DNA from: Populus alba | Taxonomy: Eukaryota > Streptophyta > Magnoliopsida > Malpighiales > Salicaceae | Length of the DNA: 64,000 nucleotides | NCBI RefSeq assembly: GCF_005239225.2 | Contig: NC_133301.1 | Coordinates: 2,361,001 to 2,425,000, forward strand | Direction of reading: 5' to 3' | In this document: positions 34,328 to 45,864 of the stretch, piece after piece | Position numbering within the stretch: the first letter of the stretch is position 1 | How the letters are laid out: every line of letters begins with the position of its first letter | Translations under genes and position numbers: made by a program | The notes under the pieces: generated by a model | Seen by the model: the letters and a program-made list of their open reading frames with translations, nothing else | The model's database searches: none | Told to the model about the DNA's origin: nothing

Positions 34328-35260
34328 ATGAGTTTCTCAGAGACCAGCAAGCAGATCAAAGAGGGGCTAGCATTCTTTGCTTTGATGAAATACAGGTAAC
34401 ATGAGAAATTTATTAAGAAAATCATTTATATTTCCTTACCTCTAATCCTTTTATTCATGACTAAAACAATGATTTTCATCTGCGAAATATTCCGTCGGTG
34501 TTTAAGCTGTTTTTATATATTCCCCCGATGTAAACCTATCGCCGGGGAGTTTCTGCATATTGTACTTGTAGCTGTGAGCTTGTGCTTTTGCAGCCATAGG
34601 TCTCCATTGAATCAATTCATGATATGCTATTGGTTGAGAATCTTGTTGCATCTTGTTGAATGTTATGGCAGTCTGTGGCTAACTTTTTTCTTCAAACTTC
34701 TACCTGGATTGCCTTTCTAGATTCTAGCAAGAAATCCAATAGGGGATTGTTTAAAGAAGTTGTTTATCTGGGAATTCTAAGCAGATTTGTGTAGCTTGCT
34801 GGGAATTCTAAGCAGATTGCTGACTACTGGAACTGTTCTTGTGGCCTCCAGTAATCGAGCACCGAGGGACTTAAATCAGGGTTTCTTTTTTCTTTTCTTT
34901 TCTTTTATTTCCTTTCTTTTCTTCATATTCATTCCTCTAAAGGTTTGTGTAGCTTAACAGTGATTACCTGATATAATTCTGGATTACAGCTTGAATCTTC
35001 CTTCGATTGTGAGATTTCCTGTGTCGTCCCTTTCCAACCTTTTACAGTTAGTAGATACATGATCCAAAAAATAAAGTAAAAAGAAACCTCCATTGATGTA
35101 TGTCCACTACATTTTATATCACTGCAATATTACCAAGATGTCTTCATGATCATATGAGCCTGTTACTTTTATGGTTTCCAGTTTCCAATTTGAAATAGAG
35201 ACAGAAGGCGGAAAACTTCGCACAACTGTTTCAGCTGAAGGCAATGTAGGCTCAGGAGGT
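34328..35260 (+). pseudogene. Fragments of an AFG1/LACE1-type mitochondrial ATPase gene
   Basis: Three separate pieces in gene order. Piece 1 (34328-34395) encodes DEFLRDQQADQRGASILCFD plus EIQ, the Walker B region, and ends at a GT donor. Piece 2 (about 34790-34880) encodes LSRLLTTGTVLVASSNRAPR-type sensor sequence, preceded by a duplicated 20-base word (34769-34788 and 34798-34817). Piece 3 (about 35185-35260) encodes FQFEIETEGGKLRTTVSAEG, matching the C-terminal region of plant AFG1-like proteins as I recall it. Walker A and most of the gene are not found. Relatives are mitochondrial membrane ATPases that help degrade respiratory-chain subunits. The identification is good; the loss of function is inferred from missing exons. 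Confidence 0.75.
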
Positions 35261-36063
35261 GCATCATCTAGGATAGTTACTTGTTACAAAAAAATTCAAG
35301 TATTTCAGAATTGAATAATGAATTAATTAATTAGTTCTAATAATTTTATTTATTTTTCTTAGTCAAGATAATTGATATTTTATATTTGATACTTGTTAGG
35401 TCAAGATAGTTTATGACTAATACATGTAAAATGTTCTCTTTAAAACTCTCCGATACTTAAGTAAGTATTTTCTTAAGAAATATATATATAATAATATTCT
35501 AGAGAAATGCTATGAAAATATATATGTAGTGAAGAATGAAGATTGTGAATATTTATTCTAAAATTCTCATGATGTATTTATAACTCATGAATTGTTATTT
35601 TGTGGAGAAAGGAGATTAGAGTGTAACTTTATTTTTGTAATATTTTTGAGTTGTATTCCATTCATTTTATTCAACTAAAAAAAAATAAAGAAATGACGAT
35701 GAAAGACTTTAATGCATCTAACATGATCTTAGTATAGTATAAACTTATTTAATTAAACTTATTTATTGAGAAATAATTTATTTATGATTTTATATAAAAA
35801 TCTATAAAATTAATGATGTTAGACTCAATCATCTCTTAAATTTATCAACACAAGATCCAATGTCCAAGGCTTAATGCATTAGCTAAGCCCATTGCGGTTA
35901 GGGACTTGGTGTACTATCAAGCCCAATCGTGGTTGGGTCTAACCAGCATTAGATCCAATGCTTGGGAGTTTGTGTATTATCAAGTCCAATTGTGACTAAC
36001 GTCAAATCCAGTACATCTTCACTATGAAATGTTTATATTCTGAAAAATTTATACTCTTTTTCT

Positions 36064-36558
36064 TTATCCAATGTTTTTTTTTTTTTTTAAGTAAAGATAT
36101 AATGATATTTCATCAGTTCCTATGCTATCTAGACAAGAAGAGATGTTTGCCTTCCACGTAGCTGTAAGTTGTGTTCCTCTTCCTTTCAACACAACTTCCT
36201 CTTTGTCATGCTCATGCCTTCCTTCCTCTTTCACAGAAACACTGTTATTAGATATATAAGGTTGAAATATTATACTTAGAGACGTATCATTAGAATATAA
36301 AAACTGGAAAAACTTAACGAGCTTCCACACGCCATGAACCGTTGCTTTGTTCCTATAATGCAAGCTGCCAGGTAACAGAGTCCAAAATGGTCCAAAATGA
36401 TATGGGAATTTTAAACTAAATGAGACTTCCCGTAATGGGATATAGCAGATGGGTTCTCTTGAAATCAACACTAGGTGCACTATGAATGCATGCGGTGTTG
36501 CTTTCCTTCTGTTGCAGATGTGGGGATCTTGCCCGGAAAACGAACAGACTGCCGCCAT
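36064..36558 (-). CDS. Hypothetical open frame, 164 codons
   Basis: Starts with ATG and runs to a stop without interruption, the longest unexplained frame in the gene-poor middle. I see no domain, signal peptide or repeat. The C-terminal part (SVKEEGRHEHDKEEVVLKGR) is charged and the end is lysine-rich. No promoter or splice context was found. It could be chance or a degraded gene. Confidence 0.2.
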   Translation of the reverse strand: MAAVCSFSGQDPHICNRRKATPHAFIVHLVLISREPICYIPLREVSFSLKFPYHFGPFWTLLPGSLHYRNKATVHGVWKLVKFFQFLYSNDTSLSIIFQPYISNNSVSVKEEGRHEHDKEEVVLKGRGTQLTATWKANISSCLDSIGTDEISLYLYLKKKKNIG

Positions 36559-36776
36559 AGCAGGTAGGCCATGAGCTTGAGATTCAGAGCCTCAATGTAT
36601 TTGCAGTTATCAGTAGCTAATTATGATATAATCATCTATCTGCCACACATGCATGATGCTCAGAGAAGGCATGATTAAGTTAAATGGTGTCTGCCAGCCA
36701 CTGTCATCCCACTGCAAATTTTGGATAGAATGTCACGTTTGGGGTTTGTATAATCATCAATATTTAGAATGTATAG

Positions 36777-36926
36777 CAATTAATGATGCTTTGCTGTTTA
36801 TGTAGACTGAAATAGCAAAGAATTTATTTATTGCGTATATAACATTAACATACAATTAATGATGCTTTGCTGTTTATGTAGACTGAAATAGCAAAGAATA
36901 TATTGCGTATATCACATTAACATACA
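36777..36926. repeat. Tandem duplication, about 76 bp x 2
   Basis: CAATTAATGATGCTTTGCTG starts both copies (36777 and 36853). The second lacks a few bases of the TTTATTTATTG stretch. Confidence 0.9.
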
Positions 36927-38646
36927 AGCTGTCCATGTAGGTTTCTCGTTTGATGAAGATTCAAAGGTGTTCGTAGTCTTCATCCTTATTTCCAGAAGCA
37001 ACACCAAGGATTTGGAAATGACCATTCAGGCAATCTTCAATCTCGAGCATCGTCCTGGGAACTAAATATATAATCGTACTTGTAATCCATATTTAGCCCT
37101 TCCAACACAAGAATGTGATGTTGTAATTGACGTGGGAACTTTTTTTATGCAGGCGGAAGATAATAAAACAACAATAACATATATAAAAAAAATACTAAGA
37201 ATTTAATAACCGAAAAGAGTTGCAGGTGTGTGTGTGTGTTAGTTTATCTCTGAAATTTAGATTTATGGTAGATGTCACTTTAAGAGATTTAAAAGATCTT
37301 TAAATATGCTAAAAAAATATTCTTCCGCTAAAATACAACATAAAATCCAAAACAAATTTAAGGAAATTAAAAACAGAATCCATAAAATAAAATAATAAAT
37401 CAGAAACACTCTAGAAAAAATTTTCAAAATTAGCCCAAACATCTTGATTATAAAAATTCAATAGTCTGAAAAGTGATGTAGTGACTTTAAATAAAAAAAA
37501 TGATTTTGGAATTATCTGAAAAAATTTAAAACCGATCCAACGATTGATTCTCTCGTTATCTTAATTTTAAGTTGCTAATGTAATATGACGTGATTAAATA
37601 TTTTCTTTGACTTAAGCTTATCCTAACTGTCCATAATAACATATATTAGATCATCCACGTAGTTTATTTAAATCAAAATTTCATTTAGTAATATCATATT
37701 CTCACTTAAATATTTAGAATCTTCAGTTTTTATCAGTTAAGTTACATCACTTTTTATTATTTTTATTTTTATTTTATTATGTTAAAATTTTAATTATTAA
37801 GATTTTTTAGGTTTTAAGAAGATTCCAACGAGTTCAATGTGCTACACGAGAAAAACAAGCATAATGCTTTATATAATTGAAATCTTGCCATATAATTCTA
37901 AAGGTTTAGTTATACGACACTAGTGTAGTTGGCTTTCCAGCTGTTTTTGTTTTCATACTTGAATTAGGATATACTATTTCAGATTTTTTTTATTTTTTAT
38001 ATTTAGCTTAGAACTTTCAATTTAATTAGGATTTTGATACTTTTTTAAAAAGAAATATTACAAAAAAGAAACACTTAGAATATATAATAGTTTTTTTTTA
38101 ATAATTCCCTTTAATTACAGATAAGGGCTGTAAATTTATCTGTCGTCCCTGACATGATTCTAGCATTTTTATTTGTCGTCCCTGGCATGATTCAAGCATG
38201 AAATATCGTTGGTTAGATCGATTTGTACCATTTCATCTCCATTTGTAACAGGTTTTTGGTATTGTGCCTTGTCAATCGCAGCCATCTATGAGGGCCATAA
38301 ATTAAATGGTTACACCGCCTGTCTTTTCCTTGCTGCTAAGGTGAGCACTCTTGACCCGCAGGTGAGCACTCTTGACCCGAAGGTGACTGATCCACCCAAT
38401 GTTTCTCACACAATTTGAATATCATGAAGAGAAACGTGATGTGATAAGAAATTTGGTTGGTTGGTTGGTGCTGCAAAAGGAGGCCAGTTTTTTTAGAACC
38501 AGCTAGAAAGGATTCTTCTGTGGGATCTTTTGACCTAAAAGTAAACGCCATGAATTACGAATTGTCATCTCCGACTCAACCCAGCCCTTCACTATGCCAC
38601 GGTCAACTCTACCAAAAATAAAAACATATAGCTTAAAGTAATTTAC

Positions 38647-38945
38647 CGTTAAAGAATAATATAAATCATATTTTGAACCCTATTTAATAGTTTAATGTAT
38701 TAGGTTGAGATATCTCTTTGACATGATATCAGAGCTTTGATGACTAAGCGATCACAAGTTTAAATTTCACCATTCCTATTTATTTGATAAAAAAATCAAG
38801 TATAATGTAATATGGATCTATGCAAGTTTCAAGTCCAAAAAACTTTCACTTAAGAAGATGTGTTAGAAAATAATATAAATTATATCATGAAACTCATCTA
38901 ATAACTTAAACTATTAGATGAAATGATTCATATTTCCTCCAGCCT
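38647..38945 (+). mobile_element. TRIM-like miniature LTR element
   Basis: Two diverged direct repeats (38647-38723 and 38861-38945), both starting GTTA(A/G)A(A/G)AATAATATAAAT. Between them a primer-binding-like TGATATCAGAGC follows the first repeat directly at 38724, as for initiator-tRNA-Met primed plant elements. A purine-rich AAGAAGATG precedes the second. The interior is about 140 bases and non-coding. Inverted-orientation relatives lie in each unit of the 3.4-kb array. Confidence 0.65.
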
Positions 38946-39235
38946 CTCTTTAATTTAGGAGTGATCTTTAATTTTGTGCATATTAATATGCCCTAGTTGG
39001 AAGGGGAACCCCATCAGGATGATGCTTTGACTTGAATGACTGCTATTTAAGAATGATGGATCTCACCACCCAGAGCATTATGCTCTATGATTAGGACTCG
39101 AATGTGATTTCAAAAATCACATTTTCAACAAGGTATTAGACCACTATATATGAGATAACTATTCTACCACTAACTACGTGATAAGATAGCCATGATTGAG
39201 GAGTCACTCTGGTTTACTGGTGCCCATGATCAGTC

Positions 39236-39260
39236 TATATATATATATATATATACACAC
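39236..39260. repeat. TA/CA microsatellite
   Basis: TATATATATATATA followed by CACACA. Confidence 0.8.
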
Positions 39261-39645
39261 AGCCAAAGATTTGACAGCTCTATGGATATATAGGTGGAAA
39301 GCTTCGAGAGATAGGTTTCATTGATGCTAGAATCACAGCCAAACATCAGCCAGAAGCTGTAATAGAGCTAAAGTTAAGGAGGACGCATGCGAGAAGAAGA
39401 CAAAGATCGATGATCATGCGCACTCGTAACTTCCAATATGAACCCTTGAAGAGTTGTTGAAGAAGGTATCGATGTTTTGAATGAGTAAGACTGTCCCTTT
39501 TAAGGATAGTCACCTAGCTGAGCTTTGACCATGTCATTTTGTGGGACAGATTACAGATCCCACTCGACACTCCTGGGTCAGTGGAAAGGAGAGGGCACAG
39601 TTCAAAGGACGAATGCGAACTGCTAAATATGAAGAAAATTCAGGA

Positions 39646-40733
39646 TGTTATCATTGATAATTTAATATATATTTTACATTCAAAATATATAAGGAAATGG
39701 AATAAAATAAATTATAGATAATGCTTGATGATCTCCTTTAATTAGATTATTAAAATAACTTAATGATTATCTTGAGTTGTTCAATTTCTTAATCCCTTAA
39801 AGTAAATTAATTATAAAATAATCAAGGATATTTATCTTGATTATCTCCTTAACACACACCCCTCATACTCACCATAATTTTAATTTTTATGTGTTTTAAT
39901 ATATACTATTTTTATGGCCATTATAGCCCGTATGCTTATCTTTTAAAATTATATTTTTCTAACATGTCAATTCTTAGTTATTTTTATCCTCTTATAACTG
40001 CTAACACATTTCTTTAACCAAACATCTATTTTCAATATTTGATTCTTCAAATGGTTATTCTATTTTATCTCACTGTTCATCGGATTGATGCATTCTTCTT
40101 ATGATAATTTCTTTGCTATTTTCCTTCTTCTTTTTTTGGGAAGAGCTCTTTTTTTTTTTTTTTTTATGGGTGGTCTTTTTTGTATCATCTTATCTTTTGT
40201 GCAAAAACTTATAATTTGTACTAAGTCTCTTTTGTTTATCTTTTTTATCTTTCTCGTGATGTAGCGTCTTAATTTTTTTATAGTTATCCACATGATCTTG
40301 AGATTTCTCCTTATCATGAGTTAATGTATTATTAAAAAATAATAATAAATAAAATATTTGATACACAATTAGAAGGATTGAAAACAAAAGGTTTTAAAGT
40401 GGTTGGACGGATGGCATAAAGCCGTCCTCCAATAAAAGTAAAAGCTAATATTTAGAATAAGATATGATTGGCATGCTTTGATACCAAAAAAATAAAAATA
40501 GAATAAAAGAGGATGTTAATAATTATTTGATAATTTGATGTACATTTTACATTCAACTCATTAGAGTTTATATAGTTATACAACAAGACATATAATAAAA
40601 TAAATTATAAAAAATGCTTGATCATCTTCTTTGATTAGATCATTGAAATAAATTTCTGATTCAAATCTTTGATCTCTTCTTTTTATTAATTAGAAAATAA
40701 TCAAGGGTATTTACCTTGATTATCTCATCTGAA
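39646..40733 (-). mobile_element. Non-autonomous LTR element relic
   Basis: Two direct repeats of about 210 bases (39646-39854 and about 40514-40733) share GCTTGAT(G/C)ATCT and ATAATCAAGG(A/G)TATTTA. The first begins TGTTATC and ends CTTAACA. Read on the minus strand, TGGTATCAAAGCATGCC near 40473-40489 is a primer-binding site after the upstream repeat. GAGGGGTGTG just before the other repeat is a polypurine tract. The interior has no gag or pol. Confidence 0.7.
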
Positions 40734-41620
40734 TTATAAATGTTATAACTTTGGCGTTGATAATCTAGGAAAAAACAGCTTATAGCAATGAGGTTATTAA
40801 CACTTGATTATTGATGCATGGTATGGAAATTCTTGCCCTCAACCTCGAATTTGGATACGATAACTTGTCCAACTTAATTTCCACAAGAAAATTTTCCAAC
40901 AATATGTTTTTAGTGTTGCTTAATTAGGATAGTAAAAGGAAAGGAAATGCAAGAAGACAAGATGCGGAAAACAACCATGCATTTCTTGTATATAGTTTCT
41001 GTTGCGTTCAAACAAGTTGATAATTGTGCAATTGCAGCTGCTAATTACAAGTTAGTTCGTGACGTTTTCGACCTTCATTAAGTAATTACTATGTAATTAG
41101 AAGATTCTTATAAGGACTTTGGAAAATTATTTGTTAATTACTTCAAGCAAGGCATCTGTATCCTACGCCAATATTCAAGTCAGAAGCAACATGCAACCCT
41201 CAAGAACATAAGTGTCTAGACTTGAAAATGAGATATGATGGCATCCTCGGTATAACGCCTCTTCCAGAGAAGAAAAAACGAGGGATCTGGCTGTGCGAAC
41301 ATATTGCAAATGATACATTAGTCTTTTCAGAAGCCCTAGAGGCTGTTCATCTTGGAAGGGCATGCATGGATCGCTCTATTATTGTTAAATTTGCTCTGTA
41401 ATCTTTGTTTTGATAATAGTTATTAGTATATATAATCATACGTGACATCCGTCTAATCAAGATTTTATTGGAGATAGATATTCATACTACAGCATGGAAT
41501 AATGAGAACTCAAGTACAAACTTATGTAAAAAAACTTTTAACATCAGAAACACCATTTCCCCCTCGCTTCTATCAATCGGATTGCTTGATACAGTTCAGC
41601 AACATATCTCGATCGTACCA
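40734..41620. other. Intergenic DNA and EG45-like 3' region
   Basis: No gene seen. The 3' UTR of the minus-strand EG45-like gene should occupy the right end. Confidence 0.5.
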
Positions 41621-42214
41621 TCATATCCTGCAGGAAAAAGATATGATGTAAGTGAAAAAGAAAATGAAAAGAAAAAAAAAAAAAAGAGGGAGCATTTACG
41701 AGTACAGAAGGACAGGAGAAGATACATACTGGATGTATTCAACATTGATTTTTGCGGATGGAGAGTGTGATACAGCAGAAAAGGCGTCACTTGACAAGAG
41801 AATAGTAGAAGGGCATGGTGATTTTCTGCAGAAATCCACCACCCTAACATCAATAGTCTCCTCCTTGCACGGCCTGTTTTTTCCACTGAGGCACCGCAAC
41901 CTGTAACGCCTTCCACAGGCAGCGCCATTGTCCCACAAACCTTCACTCACAGAAACAAACAAGTTTCCCGGTGGGAATTGATCCTGTCGATTGCCATGAC
42001 ACTTGGTAGCTGCACAAAAATATATCCCATCAGACAAAGCAAAGCTTGAAGGAACTTTCAGACAAGAACTAGTAAAGGGAAAACATGAAACATGCATTTA
42101 CTCACGTAGATAGGGAGGATTATACGAAGTAGCAGTGCCAATGTCCCCAAGAACAATGCCTGCTTCATAGCTGAGAAAGCTCATGGCTACAATCGCTATG
42201 GCCATACGTGCCAT
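41621..42214 (-). CDS. EG45-like / plant natriuretic peptide-type secreted protein
   Basis: Minus-strand exons 42214-42106, 42009-41730 and 41627-41621 join to 131 residues. The first exon gives a signal peptide (MARMAIAIVAMSFLSYEAG). The body is a double-psi beta-barrel of the expansin-like EG45/PNP type: KCHGNRQDQFPPGNLFVSVS, LWDNGAACGRRY, PCKEETIDVRVVDFC, SPCPSTILLSSDAFSAV, ending INVEYIQI. Six or more cysteines suit a secreted disulfide protein. The last exon codes for only the end of one codon, Ile and TGA, yet gives the family's normal ending. Reading through without splicing would add YVSSPVLLYS instead. Relatives act in the apoplast on water and ion homeostasis; there is no expansin cellulose-binding domain. 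Confidence 0.92.
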
Positions 42215-42275
42215 GGTTAGAGAGAGGGAGAGGAACTTTGAACTTTGCTTGATTAGTAATTGCCCACCCAATCGC

Positions 42276-42288
42276 CCTATTTATACCC
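42276..42288 (-). promoter_or_regulatory. TATA box of the EG45-like gene
   Basis: GGTATAAATAGGG on the minus strand lies about 65-70 bases upstream of the ATG, the usual plant distance allowing a short leader. Confidence 0.75.
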
Positions 42289-42879
42289 CACCCCCACCTT
42301 TTGAAAGTGAGCTGGGCCGGCCTAGTGATAATATGAATCACTTTCTCATATTAGTTGATTAAATGTTCTTTCATACTATTTTTTTTTATATAAAATACAA
42401 TATATTTATTAATTAATCAACTATTGTATCCATTAAGTATATGAAAATATCATTGAATTCAATTTATAAACTTCAAGGCGGCATAATATTTTCTTTTTTA
42501 ATTCCATTTAATTACATTGTAAGAATCTGAATCAACGACCGGCATGGCATCTAACTATTTATACTACTAAAAAGTTCATAAACCGTTGTTTCCCTAAAGC
42601 AGCTGCGTTCATCCACTGAGATCTATAGTCATGGACTGTCATGATCAGCTAGTGGTTGCATACGTTGGTTTTCCTTCTTATAGAAACGGAGAGGAAGGCT
42701 ACAAGTGGCAGCTATCCAATTTTGACTTTACAAGCCCCAACATGCATGTGTGACAAATAAATAAATAAATAAAAATTTGTTTTTAATGATCGATAGTCTC
42801 TATCCACGAAATTTAGTGAACACATTTAAAATATTATTTAAGAATTTAGCATGGTTAATAGAGTTGTACTTTACATTTA

Positions 42880-42947
42880 CAACACGCGAGTTATAAATAC
42901 TATCTGCAACTTTATTACCAAAAATTTTATTTGCTACTCGCGTGTTG
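42880..42947. repeat. 12-bp perfect inverted repeat
   Basis: CAACACGCGAGT (42880-42891) and its complement ACTCGCGTGTTG (42936-42947), unusually GC-rich for this region. Confidence 0.85.
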
Positions 42948-43268
42948 CAGATGCTAATTACGACACTCGAATTGCATAGACGATTTGCGACTCCTCTGAC
43001 AGACTGATTTTGAGACAATTCTTCTGTCATGAACTCTTTTCCAAAAATAAAGAAGAAGCAATTCATACAATTCAAATAGCTAATTTCCTAATATCAAATC
43101 ACAATTCATATAAATAGCACATATCATCTTCAAATCATAAGTAATAAAATTAGAATGACAATTAACATAATATTTTATTAAAATTAAACTAATTATACAT
43201 CTATTCATAATTATCATAATATATAATAACATGTAACTATATCTAATATTCATCTCAACTCATAAAAG

Positions 43269-43322
43269 GACCTGAAGCACTCGTGGATGAGCCCGAAGCA
43301 CTCGTTGATAGGTCTGGAGCAT
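43269..43322. repeat. Short tandem repeat with GAAGCACTCGT core
   Basis: CTGAAGCACTCGTGGATGAG, then CCGAAGCACTCGTTGATAGG, then a weaker third copy with GGAGCATC: a period of about 21 bases, in the open frame 43255-43539 (minus), where it encodes STSASG-like residues. Confidence 0.7.
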
Positions 43323-43623
43323 CACCCCAACTCGTCCAACTCGAGAAAAGGTCTATAATACCCATGCAGGTGTGAGGAGGAACAATATAATCATAACTCA
43401 TGGATGGACCTAGGATGCTCGTCGATGGACTAGCATCCTTAACACTCCCACTATAAGCAATCTCATCTTTTATTAATGTCACTTTAAGACACTTAATATC
43501 TCCAACCTCTTGAAGTCCACCATGATAAAAATTAAGCATAGTGTTAGTCTATAATATGTTCATTTCATCTGACACCTTTACAGATAATTCATTTTTGCTT
43601 TTCGAGCTTTCCATATCAAGTAA

Positions 43624-43627
<4 letters not shown>

Positions 43628-43663
<36 letters not shown>
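43628..43663. repeat. TA microsatellite
   Basis: About 18 TA dinucleotides in an otherwise gene-free stretch. Confidence 0.9.
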
Positions 43664-43668
<5 letters not shown>

Positions 43669-45485
43669 CATTAAGAATCAATTAGCATTCATCATCTATA
43701 ATAAAATTAATTTGTATTTAATTTTGGACTAGAAAATCTATATTATGGTCTATAAATTTTGATGATATCTCTCATGTAAATATCATCTACAAACTAGTTT
43801 ACGAACACACTACAATTGTTTTGGCTAGAAAAATGAGGAGTCGTTGTGGTGGGGGGGGGACCAATCTAGGGCTAGAGAGAGGGTGGGGGGGAGGGTGACT
43901 GTGGAGAAAAAGAATGAGAGAGGATTGGAAAAGGAGATACAGGGAAAGAAAATGGTCTCTAGAGTTAAATTTCAAATGACTCATGTGCCTGATATGGCAT
44001 TTGCGACACGTGAAAAAAAACTTTATTCAGGAATTGAATTGTGTTACTTTATTTTTATTTTTTTTAATTGTGTTAAAAAAAACCCTCCAACTTTTCTATT
44101 ATTGAAGGAGGTGTCTTCCTGATAAGGTCTTCATTAGTTAATATATATTTATATAAAAAAATATTTCTCCAAACTTTTCTTGTACTAAACTCGAGATGGC
44201 AAAGTAATAAGATTATTCAGGAAGAATTCTAATATTAATACCGAAGTTTATCTAGAGCTAGTAACGCACAGTAACATTTCCTTCACCTAACTTTTCTTCA
44301 ATTCGAACTCGACATGGAAACAACATGAGAACATATCTTTGAGAAAATCTTTTGATGATAATATAGAAGATTATCTAGAGTTTAGCAAAAAAGCCTAATT
44401 CCCTGCATGAATACTGTTCCTAATTGGTGGAAATTAATAAGAAAAGGATGAAGATCATCCATTTCTGTTTTGTTTTTAGGTCAATGGCTAAGAACCTAAG
44501 ACGTGCATTTGTTTATGTCTGGGCGGCTTTATTTGTTATTATCCTCGACTGAGGTGAAAGAATGGTTGCAGGTGGCCCATTAGTATTCAATTTAGGGTTC
44601 TGCATTTGAAGCTTCGGAGACATGCATTGCATTTGGTCTCAAACCCATCAAAGTATTTTCATGGAAGATCTTTTTAAAACCTGGACTGAATAGCAGGCGG
44701 GCTCGGGTTTTAGCTGATCTGAGACATGAACTAGTTCGAGTTGGAAAAAAAATCAATAAAAAACATAGACCGATTAAATGACCTGTTCAACTTGGATCTG
44801 ATTCGATCATAACTTGATTCTCAGCTTTTTATTTTTTTTATTAAAATAATATTATTTTGATTTATTTTAAAAAATAATTTTTTAGAGGTTGAATTTTTTA
44901 ACTTATAACTCAGGTCTTGTCTCGGAATGACCACCGGATCGGGTTTTATAATTACAGGAAAAGGTGGGTTGCGAGAGCTTATTGACTTGCTCTGGGACAA
45001 AAACTGAAGTTGCTGTTCTTTTCATTGTTATGTTTCCATAATCAAGCCCATCCTAGCACTATAATGTTTTGACATGCTATGATACAGTAAAAATAAGAAA
45101 AATTATTAATCTATATTGCATCATAATAAATGTAAGAGACTCACAGCTTCTATGCTAAAGTTAGCACGTTTGGAATTCTTTTAAGTGTTATGAATTGAAT
45201 TTCAAATAGAATTTAATTTTAAATAATACTACAAAAATAATTTAAGAGATGAACCACTCTGATTTTCAATTTCATATGAAAAAATATAATATTAAAACTA
45301 TATTTTTTTAAATACTGTTATGTTAGTTTTTTTAAAAAAAGATTTTTAAGGAAATAAAATGAAGGTAATAAGAGTAATAGAAGAAACAAAATAAATTAAA
45401 TTTTATTATTTAAAAAATATAAATAAATCATTAACTATAGAAATACAATAAATTAGATGAGTAAATAATTTATAATAAGGTTAAT

Positions 45486-45706
45486 AACTCTTATGCTGAG
45501 TTTGATCATCAGTCTTTGATCTCATGACAAGAGGCTCAACAACATGTAATATTAACAAGTTTTTGTGTTAGATTTGCTCTTGAAGGATGTAGTTTAACTA
45601 TTACGCTGAGTTTGATTATTAGTCTTTGATTCCATGACAGGAGACTCAACAACATGTAATATTAGCAATTTTTAGTGTTAGGTTTGCTCCTAAAAGGTGT
45701 AGTTCA
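45486..45706. repeat. Internal ~110-bp tandem duplication (unit 1)
   Basis: Two diverged copies, each with GCTGAGTTTGAT(C/T)AT(C/T)AG, GACTCAACAACATGTAATATTA-type words and a GTAGTT(T/C)AACT end. The same pair is present in units 2 (about 48930-49155) and 3 (about 52372-52590). Confidence 0.85.
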
Positions 45707-45864
45707 ACTGGTCTGACCCTAAATTTTCTCTGAATATCACCAGTTCTAGTCTCACAAATCTTAAGGCAATTAGAAACTTACATGGTCATTAACTTCAGGG
45801 CTCATGAAATTAGTCAAGGTGCATGCAAGCTGACCCAGACATCCACGTTAATAATAATAAAAAG
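45690..45864 (+). mobile_element. SINE-like element (unit 1 copy)
   Basis: A Pol III A-box-like TAGTTCAACTGG is followed about 40 bases later by a B-box-like AGTTCTAGTCT. The body continues through CATGGTCATTAACTTCAGGG and ends in a (TAA)n/A-rich tail. This is the layout of tRNA-derived plant SINEs. Copies recur at about 49140-49318 and 52570-52755. Confidence 0.55.

Larger units (their letters stand above)
35261..38646. other. Intergenic DNA with small duplications
   Basis: AT-rich; no supported gene. It holds a 164-residue open frame (36064-36558, minus), a 76-bp tandem duplication (36777-36926) and a 21-bp duplication at 38341-38382 (GTGAGCACTCTTGACCCG twice). Confidence 0.5.
42289..44573. 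other. Intergenic DNA between EG45-like gene and the triplication
   Basis: No supported gene. Two minus-strand open frames (42800-43075 and 43255-43539) look like remains of repetitive DNA: the first contains a 12-bp inverted repeat, the second short tandem repeats of a GAAGCACTCGT word. Confidence 0.5.

Noticed and set aside
38209..38418. Plus-strand frame with GYTACLFLAAK and two STLDP repeats
   Set aside because: Short; the repeats come from a 21-bp DNA duplication and there is no recognised domain.
41652..41946. Plus- and minus-strand frames overlapping the EG45-like exon 2
   Set aside because: Shadows of the real minus-strand exon and of the A-rich intron.
45486..45706. Possible CRISPR-like or satellite array
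   Set aside because: Only two diverged copies of about 110 bp without spacers; simply a local duplication in a plant genome.
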